From Platanthera guangdongensis (Eukaryota > Streptophyta > Magnoliopsida > Asparagales > Orchidaceae): a stretch of DNA of 64,000 bases. Location: assembly GCA_039583875.1 (NCBI GenBank), contig CM077162.1:63160822-63224821 (forward strand). The letters are read 5' to 3'. The first letter of the stretch is position 1; each line of letters starts with the position of its first letter. The position numbers and the translations under genes were made by a program. Below are positions 19,561-30,850 of this stretch, in pieces. A model generated the notes under the pieces. That model saw only the letters and a list, made by a program, of their open reading frames with translations, was not told the origin of the DNA and made no database searches.

Positions 19561-20253
19561 AGTCAGACAATATCAAGGAATATGCATTTAACAGAACGAG
19601 GAGAACGTTTGTCATGACCAGGAGAAGGTAAGTGAATAAATGTCATACACCCAAAAGTTTTAAGAGATAAAGGAAAAGGCTCGCCCTCAGGATACAAAAT
19701 AGAAAACAGAGTCTTGCCTTGAAGAATAAACGAGGGAATACAGTTGTTGAGGTAGCAATAAAGGAGAACAGCATGACCCCAATTAGACCGAGAAACATTC
19801 ATTTGTAAGCAAAGACTGCGACCAACATTCAAGAGATAGCAATTCTTGCAATCAGCAACACCATTCTATTCAGAGGTGTAGGGACAAGTAGTTTGATGAA
19901 TCAAACCATGGCTCGTACAAAAATCAGGGAATTGGCGACTAACATATTCCTTGGCATTATCAGTACGAAGAATCTCAATAGGCACACAAAATTGTGTGAC
20001 CTCATTATAAAATACAGTAAACTCTGAGTACAGCTCAGAACGATCTTTCAAGAGATACAACCAAGTACACCTGGAGAAATCATCAATGAATGTAACAAAG
20101 TACAAACATCCTCTACCAACAGTGGCAGTAGGGGAAGGACCTCAGATGTCAGAGTGAACAAGTTCAAAAGTACAAGAAGAACTACGTCTCGTCCGTGCGG
20201 GGAAAGAAGTGTGATGATGTTTACCAAGCAGACAAGCTTCACAATTCAAAGGT
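19561..20253 (-). pseudogene. Copia integrase, left copy
   Basis: Minus strand. LPLNCEACLLGKHHHTSF (zinc domain end), FIDDFSRCTWLYLLKDRSE (first Asp), ILRTDNAKEYVSRQF (second Asp), then CPYTSE-stop-NGVADCKN. The family motif is NGVAERKN, so the third catalytic residue is Asp instead of Glu, and a TAG replaces the preceding Gln. Both changes are also in the right copy and so predate the duplication. Confidence 0.85.
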
Positions 20254-20258
20254 AAATC

Positions 20259-22618
20259 TGAAAGTCTTGTTTTCAAGGCTAGCTTTACACTTAGAGGGGG
20301 GGTGAATAGGTTTTTTTCCTTTGTTTTAGTTTTCTAATCTGTTTATTATATTACTGTGTCTGTTGATTAGATTAGATCAGCTTTCAAGAACATTCACAGA
20401 CGACACAACAAATTTATAGTGGTTCCCCAATCTTGGGTACATCCACTATCCCTCTGTACCTATCTAACAGTGTGTTAGATTTGGCTCTCCCTCCAGAACT
20501 CAGCTACTTAATATCTTACAACACTGATCCCGCATGACCATACACAGGTCACACAGACCAACAACTTAGGCACTAAGCCTACCCATGTCATAAAGACTTA
20601 TCACCTGGCTCAAAGCCATACACAAAGGTCACTAAGAACCAGCCTTTATAGTATAGGCTTACACACCCCAGATTCACAACGAATCTTTATAGAAAACAGA
20701 AATGAAGAATGTGATGTTTAGATAACAGAGCAAGCTCTGTGTCTCCTTCTTCTTGGACTGAGCAAATATCAGATCCAAGATATTGCTATTGTAGACAATA
20801 TGTAGACAGTAGATTCTTTATTCAAACATCTTCTTCTTTTTACTACAGAACTTGTAGATCTGCTACCTCAAAATAGTTTCTGATTCTGCTGATACAGATG
20901 AGGATTGCTTCACCTATCTCTTTCCTAGCAAGGTTCTCTGTACTGAACAACTTCTCCAAGCTCGAAGAAAAATGGAGAGCAAGAAAATGAAGTTCGGCCA
21001 CACTTTTTGTTTTCAGAAAACATAGACAGGGAATCGAATTATTGCACAGTCTGATTTGCTTCTTTTTATTCTCAAAAGGCCAGTGTAGCAGTGAGTCCCA
21101 CCTCCAGGATTGATGGTCGCGATTTATCCAATCCAGCCCATGCTTCCATTAATTCTTGCTTCAACGACTCTTTGCTGTGAGTGGGCCCCACCACTTAATG
21201 ATGAAATAATCCTTGGTAATTACAAAAGATATTAACAGCTGGCCCCACCAACGTCTCTGACACCATTTCCCCAACATTTGAATTTTGGTTGACTTTTGAC
21301 TTTGCTGACGTTAGCATGACCCAGCATCTGTGGACTTAGCCAAAATTCAATCATTAGAACCAAAGGCATTGAGTGAGTAGGTATCACTCAACACGTAGAC
21401 AACATTCTGTCTGTCTAGGTATTGAGCTCGACGAACGCTGAGCTACGTTCAATGAATGACAATCTCAGTTCGACTAAAGCATAAAACCAGTTCGACGAAT
21501 GCATAAAATCAGTTCGACGAATGCAAAAAATCAGTTCGACGAACTGCCAGCTCAGTTTGATGAACTTTGAGCTCAGGTCGACGAATCTGAGCTCGACAAA
21601 ATCATAAAGTTAGATCGATGAACTGTAGACTTAGCTCAACATTTTTTTAAACTCAGTTCGACGAACACTAGGCTCAGTTCGACGAATGTTAAGCTCAGGT
21701 CGACGAGGCTAAGTTCGACGAAAGCCAAGCTATCCACGCATTTAGACTTAGCCAAATTTCTGCTTCAAGGTGTTGATAGCGTCGAGAGCGTTGAGAGAGC
21801 TTGCCTCGCTCAACGCTTTTTGCCTTAGCAAAAATTTCTGTGCCTTGGAGTTGAGAGAGTAAGCTCTACTCAACGCCAAACTACTTAATGGAATTTTGGT
21901 TATCTGGCGTTGAGAGAGTAAGCTACACTCAACGCCTCTTGCCTTGGCTTTGAGAGAGTAAGCTCCACTCAACGCCAAACTACTTAACAAAATTCTCTAT
22001 TATCTACCGTTGAGAGAGTAAGCTACACTCAACGCCTTTTGCCTTGGTGTTGAGAGAGTAAGCTCCACTCAATTCCAAAGTACATAACAGAATTTTTCTG
22101 TTATCTGACATTGAGTGAGTAAGCTACACTCAACGCCTGAGGACTTAGTCAAATTTTTGTTTAACATTTCTGTGGAGTTTACTGGCATAACAACACTTAA
22201 TTCTTTGAGCTGTATGACGTTGAGTGAGTAGACCACACTCAACGCTTGTGGACTTGGCCACATTTTTAGCCAATTTTTCTATTCTTAGACTGACTCAGCC
22301 GGACTCACAGCCTTTTGTTGTATGGCGTTGAGTGAGTAGAGTACACTCAATGCTTTTGTACTTAGCTATCTTTTTTGGCTATCTTTCAGTTAGGCTGAGA
22401 TAGTCTTAACGCTATATGTTATATGGAGTTGAGTCAGTAGACTACACTCAAAGCTTTTGTACTTAGGCAAATTTCTCCTAGACAATATTGAATCCATACC
22501 TCTGGCGTTGAGTGAGCTTGCTCCACTCAATGTCAGCGGACTTAGTCGATTTTTGTGGTATCAGAGGGAAGTTGTTGGACACAAGAAGTGGACATAAGAA
22601 GTGGTAGCTAGACGTAAA
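20259..22618 (-). mobile_element. Solo LTR inserted in copia, left copy
   Basis: 2,360 bp. It sits between the copia GAG-pre-integrase and integrase coding parts with no internal domain. Flanking AAATC (20254-20258 and 22619-22623) is the target duplication (GATTT on the minus strand). The minus-strand start should be TGTTACGTC (clear in the right copy; here TG has mutated to TT), and the end is ACTTTCA. The interior has about eight GTTGAG...CTCAAC dyads (21360-22520) and a block of TTCGACGAA palindromes (21470-21730). Same broad LTR type as family C but in reverse orientation. Confidence 0.9.
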
Positions 22619-22623
22619 AAATC

Positions 22624-23100
22624 CTCTGGAGGCAGTTCTGGGAAAAGTTTGTGAATGAGGCAAGAAGGAGGATGGCCAAGATGATGATGCCACTGCTGAA
22701 GAGATGAAGAAGCAGATAGAGCAATGACATGGTCAAGAAAGAAAAGGACACCACTCGCAGTCCCAGTAGCAATCGTAGCGTTTGAGACAAAATCCAAGAA
22801 AGAACAAGTGGTGACAGTAAAAGTAACTATGCACTACAACTATGTAAAGAGATCATGAATATAGAGTAAGTTGTACTGAAAAGTGGGGACATAGAGAGTG
22901 TCCTCAAGCAACAAAGACGGAGTGAGGTGCATAGTTCCAACACCATGCACAGGTGCAAAAGTCCCGTATGCAATAACAATAGGAGATACCCTGGGTTGGT
23001 CCGTGAAGGAGGAGAACAAACGGAAGTTGTAGGTCATGTGACAAGTGGCACCAAAGTAAATAAGCCACTTATCAGAGGAGCCCACAAGAGCACGAGCTGT
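22624..23100 (-). pseudogene. Copia protease and GAG-pre-integrase, left copy
   Basis: Minus strand. The protease remnant reads KWLIYFGATCHMT; the family motif is LDSGATxHMT, so the catalytic Asp is Tyr here. Then come APVHGVGTMHLTPSLLLEDT and VPTFQYNLL. GAG-pre-integrase LQQWHHHLGHPPSCLIHKL lies at 22619-22797. The frame is broken between the two and cut by the solo LTR. Confidence 0.85.
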
Positions 23101-23744
23101 AGAGGAGAGAAGAGAAGTCATCCCCAAAGGAATAGAGATAGGAAGTGGATAAACTAAGAACACGTTAAGAAACAAGCCTCCAAAAACAAGCACGCGAGCA
23201 AATAAACCGTGCGAACAAAAAGGGCACAAGCCGAAAAATAACAAACTATAAACAAGTTGCAGAAAGAGAGCGACCAAGAGAAAAAGTGCAGCAGAGAGAA
23301 CTGTTACCAAAAGGTTGCATACCAAGAAGAGGCCGCGTGAGTAGGGAAAATGACTAGCGCTAGAAGAGAAGAAAGAGACTACACGGTCATGGTGACAACA
23401 CAGCAGCGACCTTAAAGATGCCACGACCAAAATGCAGAGCCCGCAGCAAACAGTGGAGAAGCCATGCGAATAAGACACGTCGCAAGGAAGAGCAACTAGC
23501 AAAGAAGGGGTGCGGCAAGAAACCCACAAAGGCCGCATGAACAAGTAGCCAAAAGCAAGAAAGTGTAAGGCAGAGCGGCTAACAATGAAGGATGTACGAA
23601 CAGAACAAGCCGCAAGGCTAACCGCGTGAACAGAACAAGCCGCAAGGCTAACAACGACAATAAAGATAGGGCATCGATGTAAACCGCGCGAACAAAAAAG
23701 AAGTTGTGTGAACTGGAGCAAATGACCGATTTCCTCTGATACCA
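23101..23744 (-). other. Copia leader without a recognisable gag
   Basis: Between the protease and the primer site (CCTCTGATACCA, 23733-23744 on plus) there are only ~640 bp, with a duplicated ~36-bp stretch near 23600-23660 (AGCCGCAAGGCTAAC repeats). No gag core or CCHC knuckle is seen on either strand, so gag appears deleted. Confidence 0.65.
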
Positions 23745-24278
23745 TGTAAAAGGAGCTAAATAATGGCAAATTTTATTGCTCCAAAAAGATAAACAACACA
23801 TAGGTATGCCCCCTTATTTATAGAAAATAGGGGAGGAGAGAGAATACAACACGCGATGTGGGACTAAATACAAGCCGTGCGGCTTATGAAGTTTGACTTT
23901 GTCAAACCGCATACTATATAAAGAACAACTAAAGAACACCTAGCATCAATTGAGGGAAAAATGCCAGATCGCCAGAGCAGACCACTAGGCCACTAGAGCA
24001 GGCCGCCAGACTGTAGTTGCGGCTAAGCGTCAAACCGCTGCTGTGGCAAGCCACCAGGCCGTAGCTACGGCTAACCATCAGACCGCTGCTACAGCAAGCC
24101 ACCAGACTGCTGCTGCGGCTAACTATCAGAATGATGGAGCGGATAACCACCAAACCGCAGATGTGGTTAGTCCTCAGACCGCATCTGCTAAGATAAGCAA
24201 CCAGACCGCATGACAAACCATCAGACCACCCGGATAGTTAGCCGCTCGACTAGACTACCAAACCGCCAAACTCTAACA
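23745..24278 (-). repeat. 5' LTR of left copia
   Basis: 534 bp partner of 3373-3915 with the same internal minisatellite (24000-24200). The minus-strand LTR end TTTTACA is directly followed by the primer site. GTTAG at 24279-24283 is the likely diverged target duplication. Confidence 0.88.
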
Positions 24279-25412
24279 GTTAGCCTTACCAAATAAATGA
24301 ACAAGCCCAAAAGAGTTATATATATATGTCACACAAATATTTTAGGGGTCTCGCTTGTTACATGTATTTCAAAAAAAAGTACAACTAAGAGGTGAAAGGT
24401 CATCAAGAAGAGTCATCGGACTTCTCGCTGGAAGATTATTCACTCGAAGGTGGGTCGAGGCCATCCTCGTGCTGAATATCATCCTCTCCCTCATGCACTT
24501 TAATGGGGGTGAACAGCCATGGCAGGACGCTTCGCGTCATAAGCCTCCTGCCCTTCTCGCTCAGCAACTCGGTACCTCGCAGCACCTCCATCGTGTGCTT
24601 GGCCTCCCCATGAGCGTTCTCCTGCATTGTCACTTCGATTTCATAATTGTTGTATAGATGTCATTTGATCGTTTCTCCAGGGGGAGGCAGGAGGAGTGTT
24701 TCTTGCAGACGGTTGTTCTCGGCTTTCAGCCTCTATACCTCGCGCTCAAGGCTCGCCACCTACGTGCACAATAGCTCAGCATTCGCGTGGTCTTCAGGGA
24801 AATTGAAATAAACTTAGTCGGGAATAAAGCGTAGCTTCGAAAAGGTAACAAATGATTCACTTACCCCTTGCATGGGTGACAGGAGAGAAGTTCCTTAGAG
24901 GCCGCCAGTTGGAACTTCAGGGAAGTCACTTCTGCCGCAGCAAGATAACACTTATTTTGAACCTCGTTTAGGTTCCGTTCAAGGTTGAGGCTCTGACGAG
25001 ATGCCATGTGTGCTAGCTCCATGATGCGTAGCTGGACCCAAGCAGTCTCGTGTGTGATGGTCTGGGTTGACTCTTTATCGTAAAGACTAGCATCCTCTCG
25101 GTTGTACAACTCGAAGGAGAGTGCGAAGGCCTTGCCACTGGTAGTCTCTTTATCCATCCACGTTGACAGGATCATCGATATGGAGGCGCGGTTAATCTTG
25201 GGGTCCCACTGGAGAAAGGGTTGGCCCGTCTCGTCCAGGTGCCTCTCACCGAAGCTGAAGTTCTGGTACCCTCTCGGCACCGATCCCCCAGGAACCTTAT
25301 CCACAATGGCGGCAATTTTCGCAGTAGTGCTCGTCGTACCCGTCGTAGGTGGGACCTTGGTGGGGGTTTCGGCGATGGACTTGCCCTTCTGGGCACTCGG
25401 TTGGGATGAGGA
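24279..25412 (-). pseudogene. Tat remnant: fragment of antisense gene 1
   Basis: Continuation of the outer Tat remnant of 1564-3372. Minus-strand coding matches antisense gene 1 of the young element: NFSFGERHLDETGQPFLQWD, FELYNREDASLYDKE, LRIMELAHMASRQSLNLER, then after an intron MEVLRGTELL and VLPWLFTPI. The intron (24864-24760, GTAAGT...CACGTAG, 105 bp) is at the equivalent place to intron 2 at 13910-13839. There is no stop at the position of the TGA at 14130. The exon-1 domain is missing because the chromovirus inserted at 25413. Confidence 0.85.
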
Positions 25413-26175
25413 TGTAAGATCCCATTTTTTTTGCAACAACCACTGGGGTCTTAGGCCCAGAACCGCTGCTTTGCGGTGACACCTTCGCACCCGGGAAGGT
25501 CATCACTACAAAACGCTGATCCTGCCGGCCAAATTGATCACCATCGACAGAATGTATAATGAATGAAAGTGTAAGCATCCAAGTCCACCATAAAAAGAGG
25601 AAATCACATGACAAATAAATAGTCCACATCGCGAGAAAGTGAATACGTGCTTAAGCCCGGTACATGTTAACCTCACTACAATCCACTCATAAAAGTAAAA
25701 CTACTAATACTCGGCTCCACTCACGGATCCTGATGCCTGTCCACCCGAGCTACACTGGCCCATCTCCATCTACACCGTACCCTGCTGGTGTTGCGTCTCC
25801 TGGGGTTGTTCCCTGTCTCCCATCCGGAGCACCTAAAATATGGTGGTCAAACGACCGTCAGTCAAACTAGACAAAGTCAACAATCCCCCACCCCTCTATC
25901 GGTGGCTCCTAGGCACCGGTCGGAAAGGATTGAAAAGGAGGACCAAAAGCAGGGCGTAATCAAGCAGGTGACATCTACCCTAAGGAATAAAATAATAAAG
26001 TATGGTAGGGGTATCACAATAATTAAACATGAGTAAATAAGTGTGTAACAAAAGTAAACAGTAAGTAGTAGCAAGTAAGTAAAAGCAGTAAGAAGAGTAT
26101 GTAAGAGCAACGAGAAATATAACCGTTGATTTATAGGGATTACCCCCATAGACCAAGGGGTTGTTTTGCAGGGCT

Positions 26176-26211
26176 TATCGTATAAAACGTCTCATACCAT
26201 TTTATACGATA
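26176..26211. repeat. Perfect 12-bp inverted repeat in LTR 1
   Basis: TATCGTATAAAA, 12-nt spacer, TTTTATACGATA. The partner in LTR 2 (36375-36414) has a 14-bp perfect stem. It lies ~770 bp from the downstream end of the LTR. Confidence 0.85.
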
Positions 26212-29200
26212 GGTTTCAGGGGTTAAATGCAATGATTATGCTATGACATACAAGTATGCTATGGTATGCACATGCAAGTGCAACTCACACATAACAACTT
26301 TATGCGCACAGACCTTTAGTTCCCCTTTTTGGAGTTAGCTAAACTCTCAGGAGCCTCTCGTCGTGGCCAACGGAGACAGTGGGTTGGGCCTCTCCACTCC
26401 TAGACCGGTAAACACACTACCCAGTCTAGCCCCTCTCGTACGTTCCCGTACTATTCCTAGCAAACCAGCTAGTCTCCCCGAGTCAACGTACTGACGACGG
26501 TGTGTTCGATCGTCCAATACCGAGGACCCACCACTGTTATGCACATGTAACCATGATAGTTGTTTCTAATTATAGTACCGAGCCTCTAGCTCTTTAGACT
26601 ACCAAGCCTACTAGTTCACCATATTCCCGAGCCCATGGCTCCCTGGACTAATCAAGTCTCCTTTTTTCCAAGTCCCCTAGCATCCAGCTCCCCGGACTTC
26701 CAAATCAATACCGAGTCCATTTAACTCTACCAGCAAGCCCTTAGGCCACGGGCCTACACAATCCTTTCACTACCAATTTATCTCCCTACGTGTTCATGTG
26801 TGAGTGTAAGGTGAAACTATTATTAGGGTTACTCTTGCCCAAATTATTCCTAAGGTTTACGTTAGCCCAGGACTGCCCAAGGTAATCCCCGTGAAGGGCT
26901 CTCAAAGGCACTAGGAACTATGATGGGATTATGCCCAAGCTCCCTTTCGCAAGGCACTTAATATTATTGATTCCTACCCTTGATCAAACCTCTCTTTTAT
27001 TTCAGTGTGACTACCCTAAGTGTGTTTGAGCTCACCGAGTTAACCTTTTTCTGACATATTCACTATATGTAAACCATGCTAAGCTACATAGTGCTCCCAT
27101 TAGGGGGTACCCTAATTACTCTTCCAATATATCCCTAATAATTACGGGGAGTCAACCATGACCTATTAAGACTAAATGCAGAGTCTCATAATTTTCCCAA
27201 CTATGTGGGCATTTATTTTAATTAACCCTAGACTCCAAATGCCCTACTTTGAACATGAAGTGCTCTCTAAGTTCAGAAAAAAAAAATCACCACAAAATTA
27301 TGATAAATACTAAGTAACATTTAAACAGTAAAGCCAAGGTTTGAGAATTTTCAGAGGTGATTAGACCTACCTTTCATAATTTAGAACTTAAGGTTAATAA
27401 TACCATCTAATGATGAAAAGGCCAGCTATATTGTTCTAAAAATTATAATAAAACTCCAGTAGGACTATCATGGCCTAAAAACACCCTAGGAGTAGTCTCA
27501 TAATTTTTACAGTGAATAGTAGCCCCTAATTTAATTCATAACCAATAATTCCATAACCATCAGTTAAAGAAGCAAGTATTGTAAACACTCATCTAATAAT
27601 TATAAGAAAATTCCAGAAGTCTGACAATGATCTAAAATCAATAGTAACCAAGTTTTATAATTTTTCTCCCACATTAAGGGCTCTAAATCTAACTAGATGT
27701 AAACTTTCAAATTTACAGACTTGTGAAGTAAGTACTGGTTTTATTCATCTAAAAATCATGGAAAAATTACAGGACAATAATAATGGTCCAAAACACTCTC
27801 GGACCTAATTTCATTATTTTCTTGACAATATTGGGGCTTTGTTCCTATTTTTGATTAGAAACCACAAATCATAATTTTATGAAGCAAGTACTTGAAACAG
27901 TCATCTAAAAATTTAAACAAAAATACAGAGGGCTATAACATGATATAAAATGTCATATTCCAAGGTTTCACAATTTTGCAATAAACAGAAACTTCACAAT
28001 CAACATAGTAATCTTTAAGGGCACATATAGGGTTGAAAAAGAAGTACTGATTTTATTAGCCCAAAAATTCCACCAAAATTAATTTAGAAATAATTCTACC
28101 AGAGAACTACCCTGCCCAAATTTCAATTGATATTAAGGTGATTTTATAGCCTATTACTCCAAATAAGGTTTGGTGCCCTAAACTAGTGTTAGGGTTTTGA
28201 GGGGGTTAAAGGCTTCCAAATTCCCTAAAATTTTAACCAGAGGACTATACTAACCCTATGGTCCTCTCCACCAATTTTCAAGTCATTCCAAGATCATTTG
28301 GCCCCATGACCTTCAAATCCTAAGAATCCCCATTAAGGGACATACCCTAGGGTTCTAGGGCTACCCTACACTTAACCACCTCAAATTCCATTGGAGGGTG
28401 TGTCATACCATAGAGAATCAGTGGCCAAAATATCAGCCTATGTTGAGGTGATTTGACCACTCAAACCCAAAAGGGGGTGTTTTGACCTAATTAACCCTAT
28501 AAGGGTCAGCCTAGGGTTGGATAAAACCTAATCAAAACATTTCCAAAGGAGATAAAATTTTACCAGAGCCCTAACATGCTCTCTAAGACCACCCACAGAA
28601 ATTTGGGGGGATTTTGAGGTGTTTATGGCACCTAATTAATTTATAATTGATTTATTAAATTTTTCTAAAAACTATAGGAAAATATTTTCCAAAAATTCGG
28701 ATTTTTGGATATGTCCTAGATATAGTTAAGAATAGCCCCTCCCCCAAATTTCAGATTATTTGGATGTCTGGTTTGGAGTGGGCACTTAAATTAAGCTATG
28801 GACAGCCCTATGGATAGACCTCACCAAAATGAGTGCTGTGGTCTAACCAGGACTCCAAATTGAGTGAAATCAATTTTAAATTACACTAGACATAACAGGA
28901 TCCATTTCTATGTTGAACACTTGTACAATAGAGGCCTCTAAGTATTTTTAATAATTAAAGCCATCTACTACTATTTCCTACTCAGAAAATCCCCTAAAAT
29001 AAACTAAATAAGATTTTTGCACAAATCTTAAAGCAAGATGGGCGGTTCTGGAGTCGTCTTCCTCCTTGAGCCAACGACTCAGATTAACCGTGCCTGGAGC
29101 ATTTTCTAGGCCGAAATCCCGGCCATCCGGCCACCTCCCTGGCCGGCCACCGCCACCATCACCTCTGTTGAGGTGGTGGCTAGCGTTTGGCGGCGACCAT

Positions 29201-29739
29201 GCCGTCGGAGGCGGCGGTTTTCGGCGAACTCAACGCCTCCATTTTTCCATGAAAAATCTGAAATACAAGGTCCTAATCATGCTCAATTGAGCCCAATTTC
29301 TCTACCTAAACAAGTCTTGATCTAGCACGCATAGAGAGGAGAAGGATTGGACCTTGCCAGCGGCCTGAAGTCGGGAAGATCGCCGGGAAGCAATTTCTGA
29401 AAGTTGCGTCGCTTGGCTTCTGCAACTGCAAGGTGGAGAGGCTCGGTTTCTTCGGGTAAGTGTTGGGAAAGCCTCCTCTCAACTCACTGGTGGTGTTTAA
29501 AGCTTCAGATGGGGAGAGAAGGGGCTGGATCATTATTGTCCTTCAAATACATTAATGGCTAGGCTCGGCCATGGAGGAGGGGGGCTGAACCAAGTCTGAC
29601 GGCCAGGGCAAACGGCTGGAAACTTCTCCCCTTCCCTGGGAAATTGAATTCAGCCATTAAATGTGGCTTTTGGAAAACCATTTCCTTCCCTCTCCTTCCT
29701 CATTTCTCTCTCCTCCATTATCGTGGAAATGGAGGTCAC

Positions 29740-30440
29740 TGTGACATGCGGTACACGCCCGTGTAGGACAAGACACGCCCGTGTTGGCCAAGACACGCCC
29801 GTGTCAGCCAAGACACGCCCGTGACGCAGGGCGTGTAACCCACTCGACACCCAATCGAGAGAAAATTGTCGACCTCACGACACAGCGGGACACGCCCTGT
29901 GACACGCCCGTGTCACAGGCCGTGTACACCATGTTCGACGATCGATGATCGACACTCGACGATCGACACTCGATCTTTCGACACAGCGGGACACGCCCTG
30001 TGACATGCCTGTGTCACAGGCCGTGAACCCATTCTCGACGATCGATACTCGACGTTCGACGATCGGCACTCAACAATCGATGATCGACCCTCAACCTTTC
30101 GACACAGCGTGACACGCCCGTGTCACAGGCCGTGTACCCGTGCTCAACGATCGACACTCGACGATCGACGATCGACACTCAACCTTTCGACACCGCGGGA
30201 CACGCCCTGTGACACGCCCGTGTCACAGGTCGTGTACCCCATGCTCGACGATTGGCACTCGACGATTGACGATCGACGCTCGACAGTTCGTCGAACCGAG
30301 GGGACACGCCCCCTGCCACGCCCGTGTTATAGGGCATGACCACTCAAAAAATTCGTCGACCAAAATTCGTCGACCAAGTGCCCAACTCTTCAACCCGAGC
30401 GGGAAACGCCCTGGGACACGCCCGTGTCCCAGGCCGTATC
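29740..30440. repeat. Palindromic minisatellite in LTR 1
   Basis: Alternating blocks of GACACGCCCGTGTCACAGGC-like sequence (ACACG/CGTGT dyads) and CGACGATCGACACTCGA-like sequence (CGATCG palindromes), as units of about 90-120 bp. CGACACAGCGGGACACG recurs near 29878, 29978, 30098 and 30188 with variations. Confidence 0.85.
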
Positions 30441-30478
30441 ACCCAAATTTTGCTACTCCCAGAATTTGGGCTGTTACA

Positions 30479-30850
30479 CTCACCCTCTCTCCTAGTCACC
30501 AAGTTGACTTGGTCAATCTGAAGGACTATTTGGAGCCCTTCCACGCTCATTATTCCCTAAAGAAGCCACATGCGGAGGCTTGAGCTTGGGTTAGCCTATT
30601 TGGGCTAGGTTGACCAGAAATAGGGTTGGGTTGACCTAAGTCTCTTGAGGTTACTTGGGTTTTGTCATGAACTGGTCATGACAAAACCATTCCTAGGGGT
30701 CTAGTTGTTTGACGGATGTTATAAATCCCAATATATAAAAAAACATTCGTCCTCGAAATTCTAGTTAGGCATACCGGGTTTCAAGTATGCAAGAAAAATT
30801 GTAACATCCTGAGAGGCTGAGAGTAATACCTGACTGAAGAGTTCCGGGTA
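30479..30850 (-). other. Chromovirus 3' leader with PPT, copy 1
   Basis: Minus-strand purine tract TAGGAGAGAGGGTGAG ends at 30479, directly before the LTR. The rest is untranslated sequence between the integrase stop and the tract. Confidence 0.7.

Larger units (their letters stand above)
222..23024. repeat. Large duplication, left copy (interrupted)
   Basis: 222-4901 joined to 18583-23024 follows the same order as 54918-64000: LTR end, Tat integrase remnant, hairpin repeats, copia LTR, copia RNase H and RT, copia integrase, solo LTR, copia protease. Nucleotide agreement is high by eye (roughly 95%), with small indels; for example the left copy has one extra dyad unit near 430-490. The left copy alone is interrupted by the TRIM plus Tat insertion at 4902-18582. 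The left breakpoint is near 221. The right one cannot be set because the other copy runs off the window. Confidence 0.9.
3373..24278 (-). mobile_element. Ty1/copia element, left copy, twice interrupted
   Basis: A minus-strand copia element bounded by related LTRs (3373-3915 and 23745-24278). The primer site is complementary to initiator Met tRNA (TGGTATCAGAGG, plus-strand 23733-23744), and the polypurine tract reads GAGGGGGGAG on the minus strand just inside 3915. The domain order on the minus strand is protease, GAG-pre-integrase, integrase, RT, RNase H, which is the copia order. Removing the TRIM plus Tat block (4902-18582) and the solo LTR (20259-22618) leaves about 4.9 kb. No gag domain is recognised. 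All genes are broken. The direct repeats ATTAG/GTTAG are a diverged target duplication. Confidence 0.9.
25413..30478 (-). repeat. Chromovirus LTR 1 (5,066 bp)
   Basis: Minus-strand start TGTAACAGCC at 30478 and end CTTACA at 25413. AT-rich non-coding middle (26800-29050); a GC-rich patch at 29060-29230; a palindromic minisatellite at 29740-30440; a hairpin at 26176-26211. No gene. Its match to LTR 2 is close throughout. Confidence 0.92.

Noticed and set aside
26800..29050. Host intergenic DNA or intron between elements
   Set aside because: The same sequence recurs at 37000-39260, both lying inside chromovirus LTRs with TG/CA edges.
28980..29290. Gene in the GC-rich patch (74-aa frame with Pro/Gly-rich product)
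   Set aside because: Duplicated in the other LTR with substitutions not favouring a frame, no domain, and inside the LTR. Treated as LTR sequence.
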